Below, piece by piece: positions 1-13,902 of a stretch of DNA of 64,000 bases. Where the stretch lies: contig JABVXU010000003.1 of NCBI GenBank assembly GCA_013365365.1, positions 434,001 to 498,000 of the forward strand, read 5' to 3'. The translations under genes and the position numbers were made by a program. Numbering within the stretch: position 1 is the stretch's first letter; each line of letters starts with the position of its first letter. Under the pieces are notes generated by a model. That model was not told the origin of the DNA and searched no databases. It saw only the letters and a program-made list of their open reading frames with translations. The stretch is from Cruorifilaria tuberocauda (lineage: Eukaryota; Nematoda; Chromadorea; Rhabditida; Onchocercidae).

Positions 1-3000
1 CATGCTAAACCAAACTCACTCAGCTCCACTTCTATCCAATCAACTATGCAGCTCACTTTCGTCTGAGACATTCGATTTCATTTTGCACTCTCCAAAACAA
101 ACGGTGCATTAAAAAGGGTTAATTAATATAAGGAGAAGTGTGATTCTATGATTTCATCTATCAGTTCAGCGAGGGATCTCGGGATTGCTATATCGTCGGC
201 TATTTTATTAATTACGCTTATTAATGTTTCATTTTATGTCATGTACATTTGGACTAAAATGAACGAAATAAAATTAAATTTTATTTCGTTATTGTCTTTC
301 AATCATTGTTATTGTATAAGAGAGATGTGAAAAATACAAAAAATCATAAAAAAAGTAAGGCGGGGAATTGAAACATATTCCTTACAACCATTCTGTTATT
401 TTAAATAATGGCGACAATGTCTACAGACTCAAATATAAATAACATGTTTTACCTGCGCAACTGAAAATGGAAAATCGTAACCTCGGAGAATGTTAAAGAT
501 TTATCGTTTGAGTTTCAAACAGTGAAAATAGCAGTGATAATCAGTGTTATTCTTACTATTTTTTATGGAGTCGAGAAAAAAGGAAAGATTTCATTAACAG
601 TAATGAAATTAATTTAGCAAAATGAAATGTTGCACCTGTTTGTCTAATTTCTCAGAACCAGACTAGATTATATCCGTTTAGCCAATATTATTTATTATTC
701 CTGATATGTTCCTAATCATTGATATCGATATGAATCATTTAAATTTAATAGTAATAATCTTAATTTATTGTTGTAAAAAAGCAATGATATACTCTATAAC
801 AAATGAAATATTTATAAATACATGTGCACTGGTAGTGCTGCAAAATTATTAGTGGTTTCTGCAATTACTGAAAACAAAAAAGAGAATTTAATTGATCTAA
901 CTTCCTTGAATCGGTTAAATGTAACAGTAATGTTGTTGTTTAAAACTTGGACACAATTATTAAATTTCAAAGTCAGAAGTTAAATGTTATTCATTTAAAT
1001 TAATTAGAAATTTCTGTAATTGGAAATAATGAGTTTTTTCATTTACAGCTTTTCGAGACATTTTATTTAAGAAAGTCCATTATAGATATTTTTTATTATT
1101 TCGAATAAGATATGACTAATAATTTGAAATAATTTAGCTGATTAACAGTGTTTTCGAAAATGTTACGAAATTCTCCGTTATTCCGTTAAATTATTGATTG
1201 AAATGCGACTCAATGCATACCTTTGCTGTGCAAGAAAGCAAGCAGTAAGCAACATCAAGCAACGAATCGAATGACTTCAATTGACATAGGTAAAAAAAGT
1301 TATTCACCTCACCGAATTAAAATAAATTAAATCATTGAGATAAATTAAACTAATACTTGCAGATTATTGACGAGAATATCTGAAATACCATTTATCCACA
1401 CTTTTCATGATCAATCAAAAATGAATTGAAGCAGTTACGTGATATAAGGAATAGCAAATATCTCAAACAGTAACTGAGTTTTATCTTCAAAATATATACA
1501 ATAATTATTCCGCAAATATTTAGACTGAAAATGAGATTTTATTTGCTGAGCGAAGTTAACAAACATGAAGGCATACTTTTTTATATTGAAAACCAAATAA
1601 TTTACAGATCTTCCATTATTTTTCTGCATTATTATAAATAAAGATAAATGAAATTATCGCAACCTTCAAAATTTTTTACCGAATTTCTTGTTCCTTATTG
1701 CGTAAAAGAAAAACTTGACATTCCTTCCTTCGCTTTTGTCAGTCATTTTCAATAATATTAAAAACGTTATTGTTAAAACTTGATCAAAAATCATAGACTA
1801 AGTCAATTGTTTCCTGTATGATTTCCTTTTTTGCAAGTTTTAATCTATAAAGAATGACATTACTGACGGCAATATCATCATTTCTGATGAATTCACTGAG
1901 AAGTTTAATCTTTTATTATCACTGTGAATGACTTATTGTTTATTCGGGAATATGAATGCTCTAATAACTTAAATGATTCAATTTCATATATGAAGTTAGG
2001 AATCGCATGAAATGAATAATTTTAAAAGCGGATCTTTTAGAGTTGTAGTTTGATGAAGTGAATATGCTAGCATTAGTCCTAGTCGCACTTTATACCGAAT
2101 CTGAACTATCATTAATCATTTCAGTTGAATTCGATTTCATGCTTTTGAAACTGGTAGTTTTTATAAGCAATCAATAAACATAACAACATTGTTAACACTT
2201 GAAGCTCTCAATGGCTTTCTTGTAAAATAGGAAGAGAAAAAATATTAAGTTTACTCAGATGAACTTGATTTAATCCTAAATTAAAAACTAGGTTAAATTT
2301 CTTAAAGACTGTTTTTTGCGACAATCAATTTAGATAAACTAATGTAGATAATAGTTATATCATGATTTTGATCTTCAAATACCCTTCATCACTCAAATAT
2401 CGATTGTAAGTTTTCTATTTACTAGAAATTAAAAACACTTTGTCATAACATCATTTTCATCAGATTATCATTTTAACAATAACCTGTGCTCATTAATTAT
2501 CGATTTTCTAATAATCATGACGAAGGAAAGCCTCTCATGTGACAGAACCATGCACAAAAGCTGATTATAATAACTGTCGAAATGTTTTCAACACCGTCAT
2601 AATTCCATTAACATTAGTTTTAATGCTGGTTACGAGATTATAAGAAAATACTCATTTATTAATGTTATCTTACTGCATATTTATTGGTTTTACCGTTATA
2701 AACATCAATGGAAAAATGTTTCAATCTTTACAATTGTATGATTATTTATTTCTTCTTTCTTGTTTTCTTTTTCTTCCAGTTTATTGCGGTTCAAGTTGAT
2801 GTTTTTGGTTGTAACGTATTAATCCATTTCATATTAAGAAGTTATTCCTTCGTTGAGAACTTATACACGTATAGGAAATTCAAAGTGCGTCAATGAAAAA
2901 CTGATGCTTGACTAATTTGCAGAATGTATTGCGTCCGGTCTGGAATCTTTGGAGGTTGAATCAATATTGACATAAATTGCTTGAATTGAGGGTGAAATAA

Positions 3001-3022
3001 GCATCAATTGGATGAAATAAAC

Positions 3023-3420
3023 AAAGAGAAGATGATCATTTATTCGAAGCATTTTTCTACTAATTAAAAATTGAATATTTGGTTCCTATTATCTTTTCGC
3101 TCTAGAAATAGGAAATCATACAAGTTCTGTGAGAAATTTGAAAGTCTCGGTTAAGAACCTAAAATTTTCACCAATACCTTTGAACTCTTAGAACGTTTTG
3201 CTGTTTTAATGCATACCAAATGTCGTTCACAATGTGTTCGGCACGAATTATGCCAAGGCTTTAAAAACTATCGTATATTGATCCCTTTGATATTGAAATT
3301 TTTAAAATTGTGCCTAAATCGATTCAGAGCTGTCCTGCTGATAATTCTGTTCGTGATGTGTATAATCAGGTTTAGAAAGAGAAGATGGTCATTTATTTGA
3401 AGCATTTTTCTACTAATTAA
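3023..3420. repeat. Pair of 45-bp direct repeats
   Basis: A 45-bp segment at 3023-3067 (aaagagaagatgatcattta...) recurs at 3376-3420 with two substitutions. The copies are 353 bp apart and the DNA between them shows no similarity by eye. This may be a local duplication or two copies of a small dispersed element. Confidence 0.8.
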
Positions 3421-6400
3421 ATATTCAAGTAATAAAAATCGTTTTTCTGTCAACTTATCGACTAAATTTTTATTTATTATTCCATTCATTCTTTACTTTC
3501 AACATTTGAAATAAAGATTGCTTTATTTTTATCTAATTTCAAAATATCTGAGTTTGAGTAGATGACTGATAAAGTAAGAATTTTTTTCAGTATGTATCGA
3601 TGTGCTATACAACGATTTCATGTTTAAAAGATTCATATCTAGTTTATTTGAAAGACAGAAACTTTTAAATAAATTCATATAAGTAAACAACTAGGAAAGG
3701 GTTAAGTGAATTATGATTAATTTTTTAAAATGGCGGTAAGACTTGGCTTTTTTTGGTTTGAAAATCGCCAAGAAACTCAACATAAGTGAAATGCAGAAAG
3801 AAAATCGATTTTATTAAAAGACATTGTCTCGTATTTTATATAGCTGAAAAACGATTCTTTGAGTTCCTTTAACTAATCACTTTTGCGGTATTGTTGTACT
3901 CTAATTATTAAAATGCAATTATGGTGACATTTTCGATATTGAAACAAAATAGGACATCTTAACAATATAATCATCTTCCGTTAGATTACTATGACCTCTA
4001 CTCGTAATCCTTAATGCCATATGAGCTCAAGCATAAATCAGCATGTGGTTAACATATGCTTTCAAAACGATGCAATTTTATAATCTCACTCAAATTTACT
4101 CTGTAAATGTTTATCGCATTTGTTCTGAAAATAAGTTAGCTCTTATTGGGTTCAGCTTTTTGTGAAGCTTTAATTTAAAAATTGTTAGTAAAGAATCGGA
4201 GTAAAGAATCAAAAAGAATGTTTTAAGTAAGCACACAAACACACTTAAATAAATACTAATTAAGGAGTTGGAGGGCAGTTCAGTCATCTATAAAACAAGA
4301 AATGAGTCTTAAGTCAAAGTTATTATTTTCAGATTCGTCTCAAAATGGAACAAAAAAGCGATGCATTCTTACCTGCGGTAAGCCTCGAAGATACTTTTCA
4401 AATAATTATAATATCAAGTATTTTGGAGGGAATTCACTCAATAAAATTAAAAATACTCGCTTCTCAGTTTTGCAAAATCAAGTCTGTTATAATAAGATTT
4501 CGGTCTTAATCCAATGACAAAAACTTTATTTGTCAATTTCCAGAAAAGAAATTATTGATGAGGTAAATCGGGGAAACGGAATTCAATTGAATTTGAACTT
4601 AATTCTTATTCCTTAAGATAGCATTTGCTAATTATGGTATTTTTCTCTTGCACGATACACAAACATCAATCTTTATTGAGCGATGACTGCTTGTTGCATG
4701 CTTTTGCAACGATAGATTTGAATACGATACTTCCAAATGAGAATGAGAATTCATCACACTTGCATTACAAGAAGGATTTTGGAATTCTTAGTGATTTTCG
4801 ATATTGGCTATAATATTTGTGAGCACTACCGCTAACCAAAAGCTGTGAAGTTCTTCCATTTCAATTTATTTCAATAGAATACTAATTACAGCTGTCCAAT
4901 GAGAGATAAGTTCTCGAAATTTTGGACATCTGTCAGGTATCAGTTACTTCATATCCCGCTATTTTCGTTTCTTATTGCAGGAACTAATTCAGGAACAAAA
5001 TGAATTTTTTTTTCGAGTCTTACTAAAAATATGCCATCAACTCATTTTTTTGAGGTTCTGATTATGCCGATAAAATTAAATATGGCAGTGAAATCCTTTC
5101 CAACATCTGTTGATTTCTTTACAACAATTAACAGGCGAACCAAATGATAACAGTTGGAGATTCTGATTATGCTAATCATTTTCCAGCATTTCTGAAAACG
5201 GCAATACTAATTCTCCTTCGGAGATATCAGCTGCTAATCGGTGCCTGATTGTCACTGATTGAATTTTTGCCATTGTCCATGTCAATCATTTGTGACATAT
5301 TATACAGATTATATTTACACTGAACTTATTATCAATACAGGAAAGTGTTATGAAGTATAAGAGAATTATGCGGTATTTCTAAGGAATTAAACTGTTTGGG
5401 AAGCGCTTAGATTTTCTAAATTGCAATCGGTAAATATGAATGATAAAAGCTTTAAGTGGAAGAAATAACAGAAGAAATTGGCAAACTATGGCCATATTTT
5501 AAAGTTTAGATATTTTAGACTTCAAGTCAATTTTCAGTTGTTCAATAGTTTTCTGTAAGCAAACTTTGAGCTATAGCCAAAGACGAGGAGGATTTTACAG
5601 AACAAAAATTTTATAGAATTTTATAGAACTCGTTAAATTAATCTAAACGGACGTATTTAATTAAAGCTAACTGAGCATAAATTACCAACATAGAATGATT
5701 GAGCCAAAACAGTGTCATTTTCAAAATTTGTGAATCTAGCCACAAATTTTGATAAGAGTAAGCTTGTTAGATTTAAAAATCTATGGAATGCTTCTTTGTG
5801 AACATGAAGATAACTTTAGATTGGTAGGTTGAAAATTAGTGCCATTACCCTTCCCACTACTATCATCGATTTTTCTCAGTCTTCGCACTTTTCCACATCA
5901 AATAACTATAAATTATTAAATAATTAGAGAAGAGCATCTGTTGTTGCTATATCCTCCAGCATCCAGCAGTCTTGTCACATTCTCCACTTCAATCTCGTTA
6001 CATTTCTCCATATTTCATTTCATCTATTGATTATCATCGATCCATGTCCCATTATTCTTCTCTTCCCTCATATCATTATTCCTCTATAAGCTTTTTCGAA
6101 GAAAAAACGAAGGTTTATACAAAAGAGAAGAGAAAACAGGTTGTTCATCAATTGCTTTCTTTGAATATATTTTTGAAGAGCGATAGTTTAGTTAAAAGCT
6201 TCCATAAACCTACATTCTCCATCCTTCCTTTCTCTCTCCCTTCTTTCACCTTACTTACTTTTTCTATTAATTGCAGAAAATTCACTTAATGTTACGCGTC
6301 TATAATTGGTACCGATAGCATTTCCATCGCATTTTTTGAAACAAATTTTTAGTTCTTTCACCTGATAACTGATTATTCTTGAATAAAATCACATTCTGAC

Positions 6401-7240
6401 GCATATTATTGAAATGTTAACTGGAATCATATCAAAAAACACGCACAAAATTACTTGCATTCTATCTTCTTTTCTTATTAATTAACGCAAAACAATTTTG
6501 AAGTACAATTATTAAACTGAGAAACTAAGTAGAAAAGGAAACAAATTGATGGTTTGTCAGAATTTAGCTACAATTCTATGGCTCAAAATTTCTTTACAAG
6601 CACGTATAGATCTTGATCTCATCTCATTTCATGTCAGTTGTTCCATCTTTGATGCTAACAGTTCTACGTTTGTTGTTAGACACTTTAATATGCTCAAATT
6701 GAATTATATTTATAGTTCTGCAGCTAAGGCATGATTGGAATCTGCACTGTTTATCACATTCATTATACGATTTTTTCCTTTTTATTTTAATTAATACTTT
6801 AAATCGCCATATTTTGAATTAATGAGTATTTAATTATAAAAAAAAGTGAGGGCTACGATTTTCTGGCACTTCAGAATAGTGAAATGTAAAAGAAGGAAAA
6901 AGAAATGGGTACCTATCATTTTAGTGAACTTTAGAGTGACTTTAGAGTGTGGCGAATCATCGTACGGAAATGGCGAAGCAACATTTATCAGACCGAAAAA
7001 CAAGAAAAATTAAAGCCAAAAATTGATTTCCAAGAAATAGAAGTGTCATTGTAATAGGACTTTTGTTGTAAAGTGAATAAGCTATTCATTTAGTCCGTAA
7101 GCACTGGAACCGTTTATATTTCATTGGTAGCTTAAGCTAAAAGATAGTATAATTTTGATACATTGAAGTAATCATTATGCTGATAATTTTTATTGGCTCT
7201 ACAATTTATTAATGACTTCGTTTATCGGAAATGCTTTTTT

Positions 7241-7289
7241 GAAAGCTTTAAAATATTTGAAAATTTTAAAAATTTGAAAGCTTTAAAAT
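7241..7289 (+). repeat. Short local duplication
   Basis: The string gaaagctttaaaata occurs twice within about 50 bp, separated by AT-rich sequence. It is probably replication slippage. Confidence 0.6.
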
Positions 7290-10280
7290 AGGAACTAAGG
7301 AAGAGGAGTTTCCAATTGTTCACATCCTATAAATTGTATATAATTTCGTTCTTCGTAATGCATGGAATCTGTGTGTTTTCATTTATGATATTGAAATTTC
7401 AAAGGGTTATTTTTAAGTGATTGTTCAAAATATAAATGCAACTTGGCGTTGAAATCTTTAAAGTTATTCAAGAGAGGAAGTTGGTAAAAAAGACCGATAT
7501 AAGCAAAGCAGAAGATAAAAGTTCCACAAATGAATTCTATGACGGCTGATAAATTTCCCTTATATGTCAGATTTAGTCATCATTTTTCTCGTTCGTTGCT
7601 AGGCAAATCTTCTACGCATTGTATTTTATTAAGAATTTAAAATTATAGAGAAAAGGAAGAGAAAAATTCTGGAATAGAAGAAAGTTTATAAATTAGCAAT
7701 TCTATATCTCGAATGCTGAGCGTAGCTGCTACTATTTGTTAAAATTCTCTAACTTCTAACTGTGATATGTAGTGTGTAATAATCTTCCTCTTCCATCATA
7801 CTGGTTGAAAACTAGAAAATATTCAAAAGGTGTTTGACAAGTGGATGGATTTGAAAAAAGTTGCACTCGTTATGGAAACCTTTTTCATTCCCATAATAAG
7901 TAGCTGTTAGATTTTGAAAATTTTTTTATTATAATTTCCTTTTCTGATCAATAATTGTTCGTAAGAGGAATGAATATCTATTATAGGTTTTCTAAGTGCT
8001 TTTGAAATGTACTTTTCAGAATTTAGCGGTTTATTTAATAATTCTTAATATAAATAAAATTTCCTGAAGGTAATGAAAGTATAGAATTTAAAAAGGAACA
8101 TTTAGTGATCGGTTATATTTTCGAATGAACTAATCGAAGAGTTAAAGTATTCTCCCATATTAAGAACTGCATTTCAAGTTAGAATATTTTAATTTTGTTG
8201 CTCATTCATTAGCTCGCGTCACTTTAAAAAATTATACCATTAATGACAATATTTTGAATATTTGATTTAAGATTTGACGAATTAAATTCCATCTTTCGTA
8301 CTTGCGTAACAAAGTTTGATACTGAATTAGATTTTCGGAATCTGAGATAAGTGCAGCATATTCCATTTTATAAAGTGCTTCATCGCAGTTATAACCTTAA
8401 ACACTCACATATCATTATTTCAATCACATGATTCATTTTGATGAGGGAAAGATCAATTTGAATATTGCTATCTTCCCATGATTCACTGATGAGCTCATTG
8501 ATAAATATTCTAAATAGAATGAGAGTCATTTCAGCTCCATATAAATTTTTGTCACTCTCTCATTAGAGCTGCACAAACAGACTATTTTAATTTTTTTAAA
8601 ATTACGTTGTATGTTTCTACCTCGCTTCTTTGATCCGTAATTATCACTTATAACTTCATGACATTATTTAATATTGGATTTGAACTCACTGATATCATGA
8701 TAGAACCTTATTCTTCTTGGTTAACAGAGTGTCATTAAATAGGCTGCCAAAAGATCGAACAATGAAGAGCTTATTCAGCCTCCCACCGGAACTTTTATTG
8801 GAATCTATAAGGAACTCATTAGTCGTAAGAGTTTTCAAGTCATGCCCAGTTTTGGTATTAAGCTTTAAGCACTGTCAAAAAGGTAAAGCGTAGCTTACGC
8901 TTTTTTATGTGCTCTTTAAGCGATGATTGAAGTAATAGTTATAACTAATGCAGAATTATAATTTTGGCAGTTATGACAGTTTTAACGTTCTCCAAATTAC
9001 CATAAAATATTTAATTACTGATATAAAACAGTAAGAAAAACATATTAACTTTTTGGATGAAGAAGAAGAGAAATATTCTAGTTCTTTCAAAATAAATTAC
9101 TTGCTTACATTCAAATTCAGAAAAGAAATAAAATTATGTAATTCACGAAAATTTAGGAAATCTGTGTATGCTAACTTTCCACGGGATTATTACTGATATA
9201 AACTTTTAAAATCTTGATAACAAGGCACTATGGTCTCGGAATGCTCTGATTTGCTCTTTCTGCACAGTCATCGGCCGAACTGAATAAAATTTTCACTTCA
9301 ATACGCTTACATCATTCCATTTCGCAAAGTTTGCGAATTCCTGCTTTATGCAATGCCTCCGAAAAAACGTACGCCAATCATATCTTTATTTTCTTGAAAA
9401 TGCCTAGACAGGAGATCACAGCAATGAGAATTTACTGAACTTGATAACCCATCATCACTCTCTTGATATAATAAAATTGACGATCTTAACTTTACACTTA
9501 GCAAGGGATTTCTAGAATAAGGAAAGCTTCATACTAACACTTCGGCTGATCATCTTTTCATTATCAACTCTTCTCTTCTAAATTGATGAATGTGTATTGA
9601 TGGTTTGATTAAATTCGAATTCTATTCATTATCCACATACAATACCTTCATTAAACGGATTTAACTAATATTATCTTTGAAAAATTCTGGCAAATGGTAA
9701 TTTCAAAGTACCATCTGCATGCTTTCCGGCAGGGATTTTGAAACTTTCAAAATTTAATAAACTTGTAAGGTTTCATCCCTTTATCAAACAAAAACAGAAG
9801 ACAAAATAAAGAGAGAGCGGTTGGGGAAAATGTATTAAATGGAAATTGATGGAAGTGATCAGACTATTTGAATTTCTTTCTTATCATTCTAAAGAAAGTA
9901 GTGAAATGATAAACAGATTACTATTGGGTCTTTTTTAATTCATGGCGTTGAACTGAGTGAACGACGTAAGGAAATAGGTGTGCTTCACAAATTCATTCAC
10001 TAAATGAAAGAGGAGAGAAGAGATACGGATGCCCACTCGCTTTACATTTCATCCATGCCCACATCCCTCTGACATTTCAATGACTGCAACTTGATGGTGC
10101 ACGGGTACAACATCCTGAATTACTCATGAAAATCCCAAGTGCATCTGTTAAACAAAGTATATTACTAAGTGAGGACAAGACAAATCTGTTCTCGCACTCA
10201 TACATACTGAGAGTGTACTCACTTCCTTGGAGCTTTACGCGAAACATCCCATGCAACGGTGAAAGTTAAGGAAACTCGCC

Positions 10281-10555
10281 GTGTGTGTGTGCATGTGTGT
10301 TTGCAGCGGCTGTACACGGGCAAACAGGCCTGACTTCCGTCCGTCACTCTCCTCCACAGTGAGGGGAGAAGTCCGCCCATCGGTCTCTCTTCTCGTCCGT
10401 CAGTCCATCACGCAACGTCAACCGGTGATACGTGCCCTTCACTCCATGATATTATTGCCAGCTGTCTGTCAGACAACCCTGCAAAAGCATCAACATCCCT
10501 TCCCGTTGAATGTGGCGGGCGAGTAGTTATGCACACACACACACATACACACACA
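10281..10555. repeat. GT and CA microsatellites in inverted orientation
   Basis: A (GT)n tract at 10281-10300 and a (CA)n tract at 10532-10555 bracket about 230 bp of GC-richer DNA. The two tracts are complementary and could pair. The open frame between them starts within the GT repeat and shows no recognisable domain. Confidence 0.75.
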
Positions 10556-10640
10556 GTGTTAAATTTTCATTCTCGTCTTAATGATTTCTATGCATAAGGG
10601 CACAAAGAGCATTGAAGAGAGGAGATGGGTAGGATGAAGT

Positions 10641-10702
10641 GGGGTGGTAGGGTAGGGTAGGGGAAGGGTAAGAGTAAGGGTAAGGTAAGGGTAAGGTAAG
10701 GA
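10641..10702 (+). repeat. Degenerate G-rich tandem repeat (GGGTA / GGTAAG units)
   Basis: About 60 bp of imperfect 5-7 bp G-rich units (ggtag, gggtaag, gtaag). It is strongly purine-biased on the plus strand. It resembles but does not equal a telomere repeat (nematode TTAGGC). Confidence 0.8.
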
Positions 10703-11118
10703 CAGGAATGGCAGGAGGGAAAGGCGGGTGATTGCGGCAGTCCCTTCCGTTAGTGACACAGCGCTAGACATGCGACAGCAGTTTTCTGCAACAGCAACGA
10801 GAGCGATAGCAGTGGCAGTAGCAGCAGCAGCAGAGTAGTAGTGCAGTAGTTTTCTCGTATTGCTCATAGTCGATTCATTGAGAAGCAGACATTGATCTGT
10901 GGAATAGAGTAGCGAAAGAAGTTGAGGGAAGATGAACTGGGAGAAGTACCAAGATGACGGTAACAGGCTAATTCATAATTCATGACAGTGTTAACGTTAG
11001 TGTAGTGAGGTGAAGCACTGCATAATGTGGTAAGAGTGTCTATTTCCTGATTAGGAAATTTTCAAAGGGATGGAGCAAACAGTGCATCGTATTCATAGAT
11101 TGATTTCAGGAGTAATTT

Positions 11119-11304
11119 TCAATCGCTCCTTGACTTCCTAGGTGAAACAAGTCCTTCACATCCCGAAGAGCTGCTTTGTGAAGCTGCCACATTACCTTCT
11201 CCAACCACCCACCTGTCCGTCCATTCATCAGCAGCAAACTCGGAAACTTCCTCATTCAGTATGTCGTTGAAATCATATCCTAGCTGTTCGCTCTTGTTGG
11301 CCAT
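11119..11304 (-). CDS. Orphan open frame or exon, 61 codons
   Basis: ATG at 11304 follows a possible acceptor (gatgattag). The frame encodes an acidic peptide starting MANKSEQLGYDFNDILNEEV, and it runs to a stop at 11119-11121. Possible donors lie inside (gtgggt after WTDR, gtaatg after VVGEG), so it may be a first coding exon of a gene running left. Composition is balanced and unlike the AT-rich surroundings, which suggests coding. I recognise no family and found no downstream exon on this strand. Confidence 0.3.
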   Translation of the reverse strand: MANKSEQLGYDFNDILNEEVSEFAADEWTDRWVVGEGNVAASQSSSSGCEGLVSPRKSRSD

Positions 11305-11380
11305 CTAATCATCCTTCATCTGAAGCGGGAATGCATGAAGCAGTGTTGTGCCGTCTGCTACCTTCATTCTGCTCCACTTT

Positions 11381-11402
11381 TGATCGATTGATCGATTGAT
11401 CG
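11381..11402. repeat. GATCGATT tandem repeat
   Basis: tgatcgattgatcgattgat plus cg: about two and a half copies of an 8-bp near-palindromic unit. Confidence 0.8.
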
Positions 11403-11404
11403 TC

Positions 11405-13900
11405 TTGTAAGTTGGACATCACAACATACGTTTGTGCAGTTTCTGTTTTACGAATGATATGTGCACTGAGAGAATAGCAGTGAGGCATTGTGCAACCGAT
11501 AACTTTTAGAAACAGTCAGTTGCATTTTCGGATAACTCTGACGATCGGAACATGGAGGCAGCGGGGATTAAACTCACTGCCATGACGAGTCCTTTGTCAA
11601 AGATATGTGCATTTGCAGCCAATTGTTTATGCGTATAAAAGAAGCGAACAGTCACCTACATTGTTGACCTTATCCCATGTTAAGAGGTCATTATGTAATA
11701 TGATTATTCTATGAATCCTCAGTAGCTATAGAAATTAAACGTTGGGCCTTAGAATGCCTCAGAATATTGTCCCATTTCCGTTTAGAAGGTTGAAATTATA
11801 CAGATATATATAGCAAGTGCGTACATCGTGTATATGAATGCTTTTATATTTGTGATTGAAAATATGAAGAATAACGGTTTGTCGATGACGAGAAGAGAAT
11901 TGATAAGAGAAGAGGACTGAAGTTTTCGTTGTTTGGTGCGCTGATAACAACCTTGCACAAGCATCGTCATTTCCATTTTTATTTATATATGAATTGTAAA
12001 TTAACAGTTCAAATAAATGACATAACAAACTATCTTCGATTGGACGTCTTATTTTAGTGTTATCATTTCTTATCTTCTTTAAGCTTTTTTAACCTTTCAC
12101 TCGACGGTTTCAGTATCATCCCAGTCCTCATCGTTTTTCAATGTCTCAAAACGCATTGAAGATATAGAAATTTAATTTTTGAGCTTAGAAACATAGAATG
12201 AGGGAAGAGAGTAGATGACAAGACAAAAGCGGAATAGAAGATGAAATAACGCATTTTATCGCCTTATTTCGACGACTGGGTCTTTATGAAAAGCGAAATT
12301 CGTAGTCTGATAATGGAACTAATGGTAATATTTATGCATTTTGTAGGCATAAAACTGCAAAATATTCTAAGAATTCAGATGGTAAAAAATTTAGATTCTT
12401 AACTGAGACTTTCAAATTGTAAATGTAATATATTGACAGTTCAATTTATTATCGTCCATTATTTGACGGACAGGACGGGTTTTTGTCACACATCCCAAGT
12501 ATCATTGAATCATTAAAAAATTTTTACCTATTTATATGAAATTTTTGGAAATGTGTGGGGCGATGTAAACAAAAGGTGACAACGAATTGTTTTTAAGCAC
12601 AGTTTTTACGCGCAGTTCATAAAAAATCCCAAAACCCAGAAGTTTTAGTCAACTTGAGCCATAAATTTCCATTTACAGAACGTTACTGAAAAGTGGAGGA
12701 GTCTCGCTGTATCATCGAATTACAAATTTTTCTTGCTGGTCTCGGCTTCAATTTTTATCTTTCTTCTGATTTAAAAACTAGAATAGTATTGCTAAGGAAC
12801 AGCTTAAAATGTTAAATTTATGTAACAACTGCTAAAAGATACGGATTGTTCAGAAAGACTCATATTGAACTTTATCCTTAGCTGCTATTCACTGAAGTAT
12901 TAAGAATAATGAACTTCTTGAAATGTGCGGTATTCGTTTTAAAGTTATCAGCGAATGATGTAGCAAAACTTCGGCTTCAATAACAAAAGCGAATAATAGA
13001 ACGAGAAATGAAATTGGCTTGAACTATTGATAGATGGGGAGATAAGGACGTAAGGCAGAATAATGTCTTATTTTGTATTTTAAGTAATAAAATAAAACAA
13101 GTTCATAAAATTTATCATTCAAAAAACCGAAATAGATTTTGCTGGAAAGTTTATGCAGTTTTGAATGATGAATAAGCTGGAGCTTGGCTATCTGATTTCT
13201 TCATTTTATCCCTTTTATATAGCTCCGAAATAAATGGACGAGATTCTGCTGGTGGAATTGTTCGCTTAAACTTGGCTTTTAATACGTTGTTTCGTTCTCA
13301 TTCGTTCCTATAAGTATACTTAATTACTTTTGATGGTAGTTGATTGTAACCTTTTCGCTTCTTCTGACAAGTGAACACGTTAAAGCTAACAAAGTGTAAT
13401 ATAAAAGGCGTGTTAATAATGCTTTTTGGTTTTTTCGTATATTTCCTTAGTATAAACTACAAAATCATATTACTCTTAAAAAATCTTTTCCTATTGCCAT
13501 TGGGATGGATAAATTTCAATACGATGAATCTATTTTTAATAAAAAATTTATACCAAATCGATATGCTTTTCATTCGCTTTTTAAGCTAAATTTTTTTTTT
13601 GAATATTCAGCTTAAATTTCTAATTTATCTCTTTGTCATGTAATACACATCATGTTGACTATATCATTTGAATATAGTAATGATGATGATAGTCTTTTTC
13701 CTGATTTTTCCCATTGATTTAGTTGCGCTATTTTTCTGATAGTTCCATATTAGATATAAAGAAAAGAAAAAGTTTTAACATGCGCATAGCTATAAAGTAC
13801 AAACTAAGTACACTTAGATTAACTAGATAGCTTATCGAAAAAGCCTGAAGATTTATTTCTATAGCACATCCATTTTTTTGCTTCTTTTAAAGTTCGCTTT
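11405..13900. other. AT-rich stretch with no gene seen
   Basis: Only short A/T-biased open frames without plausible splice pairs. No repeats of note. Confidence 0.6.
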
Positions 13901-13902
13901 GA

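Larger units (their letters stand above)
1..10200. other. Gene-poor AT-rich DNA
   Basis: No frame in the first 10.2 kb looks coding. Open frames are short, rich in Phe/Ile/Asn/Lys codons typical of AT-rich noncoding DNA, and lack paired splice sites. The only repeat I noted is a direct repeat near 3.0-3.4 kb. The stretch could be intergenic or a long intron of a gene outside the window. Confidence 0.6.

Noticed and set aside
10281..10526. Cys/Val-rich 81-codon frame
   Set aside because: It starts inside a GT repeat and shows no domain or conserved pattern.
10641..10702. Interstitial telomere repeat
   Set aside because: The units are irregular GGGTA/GGTAAG, not TTAGGC; more likely a degenerate G-rich microsatellite.
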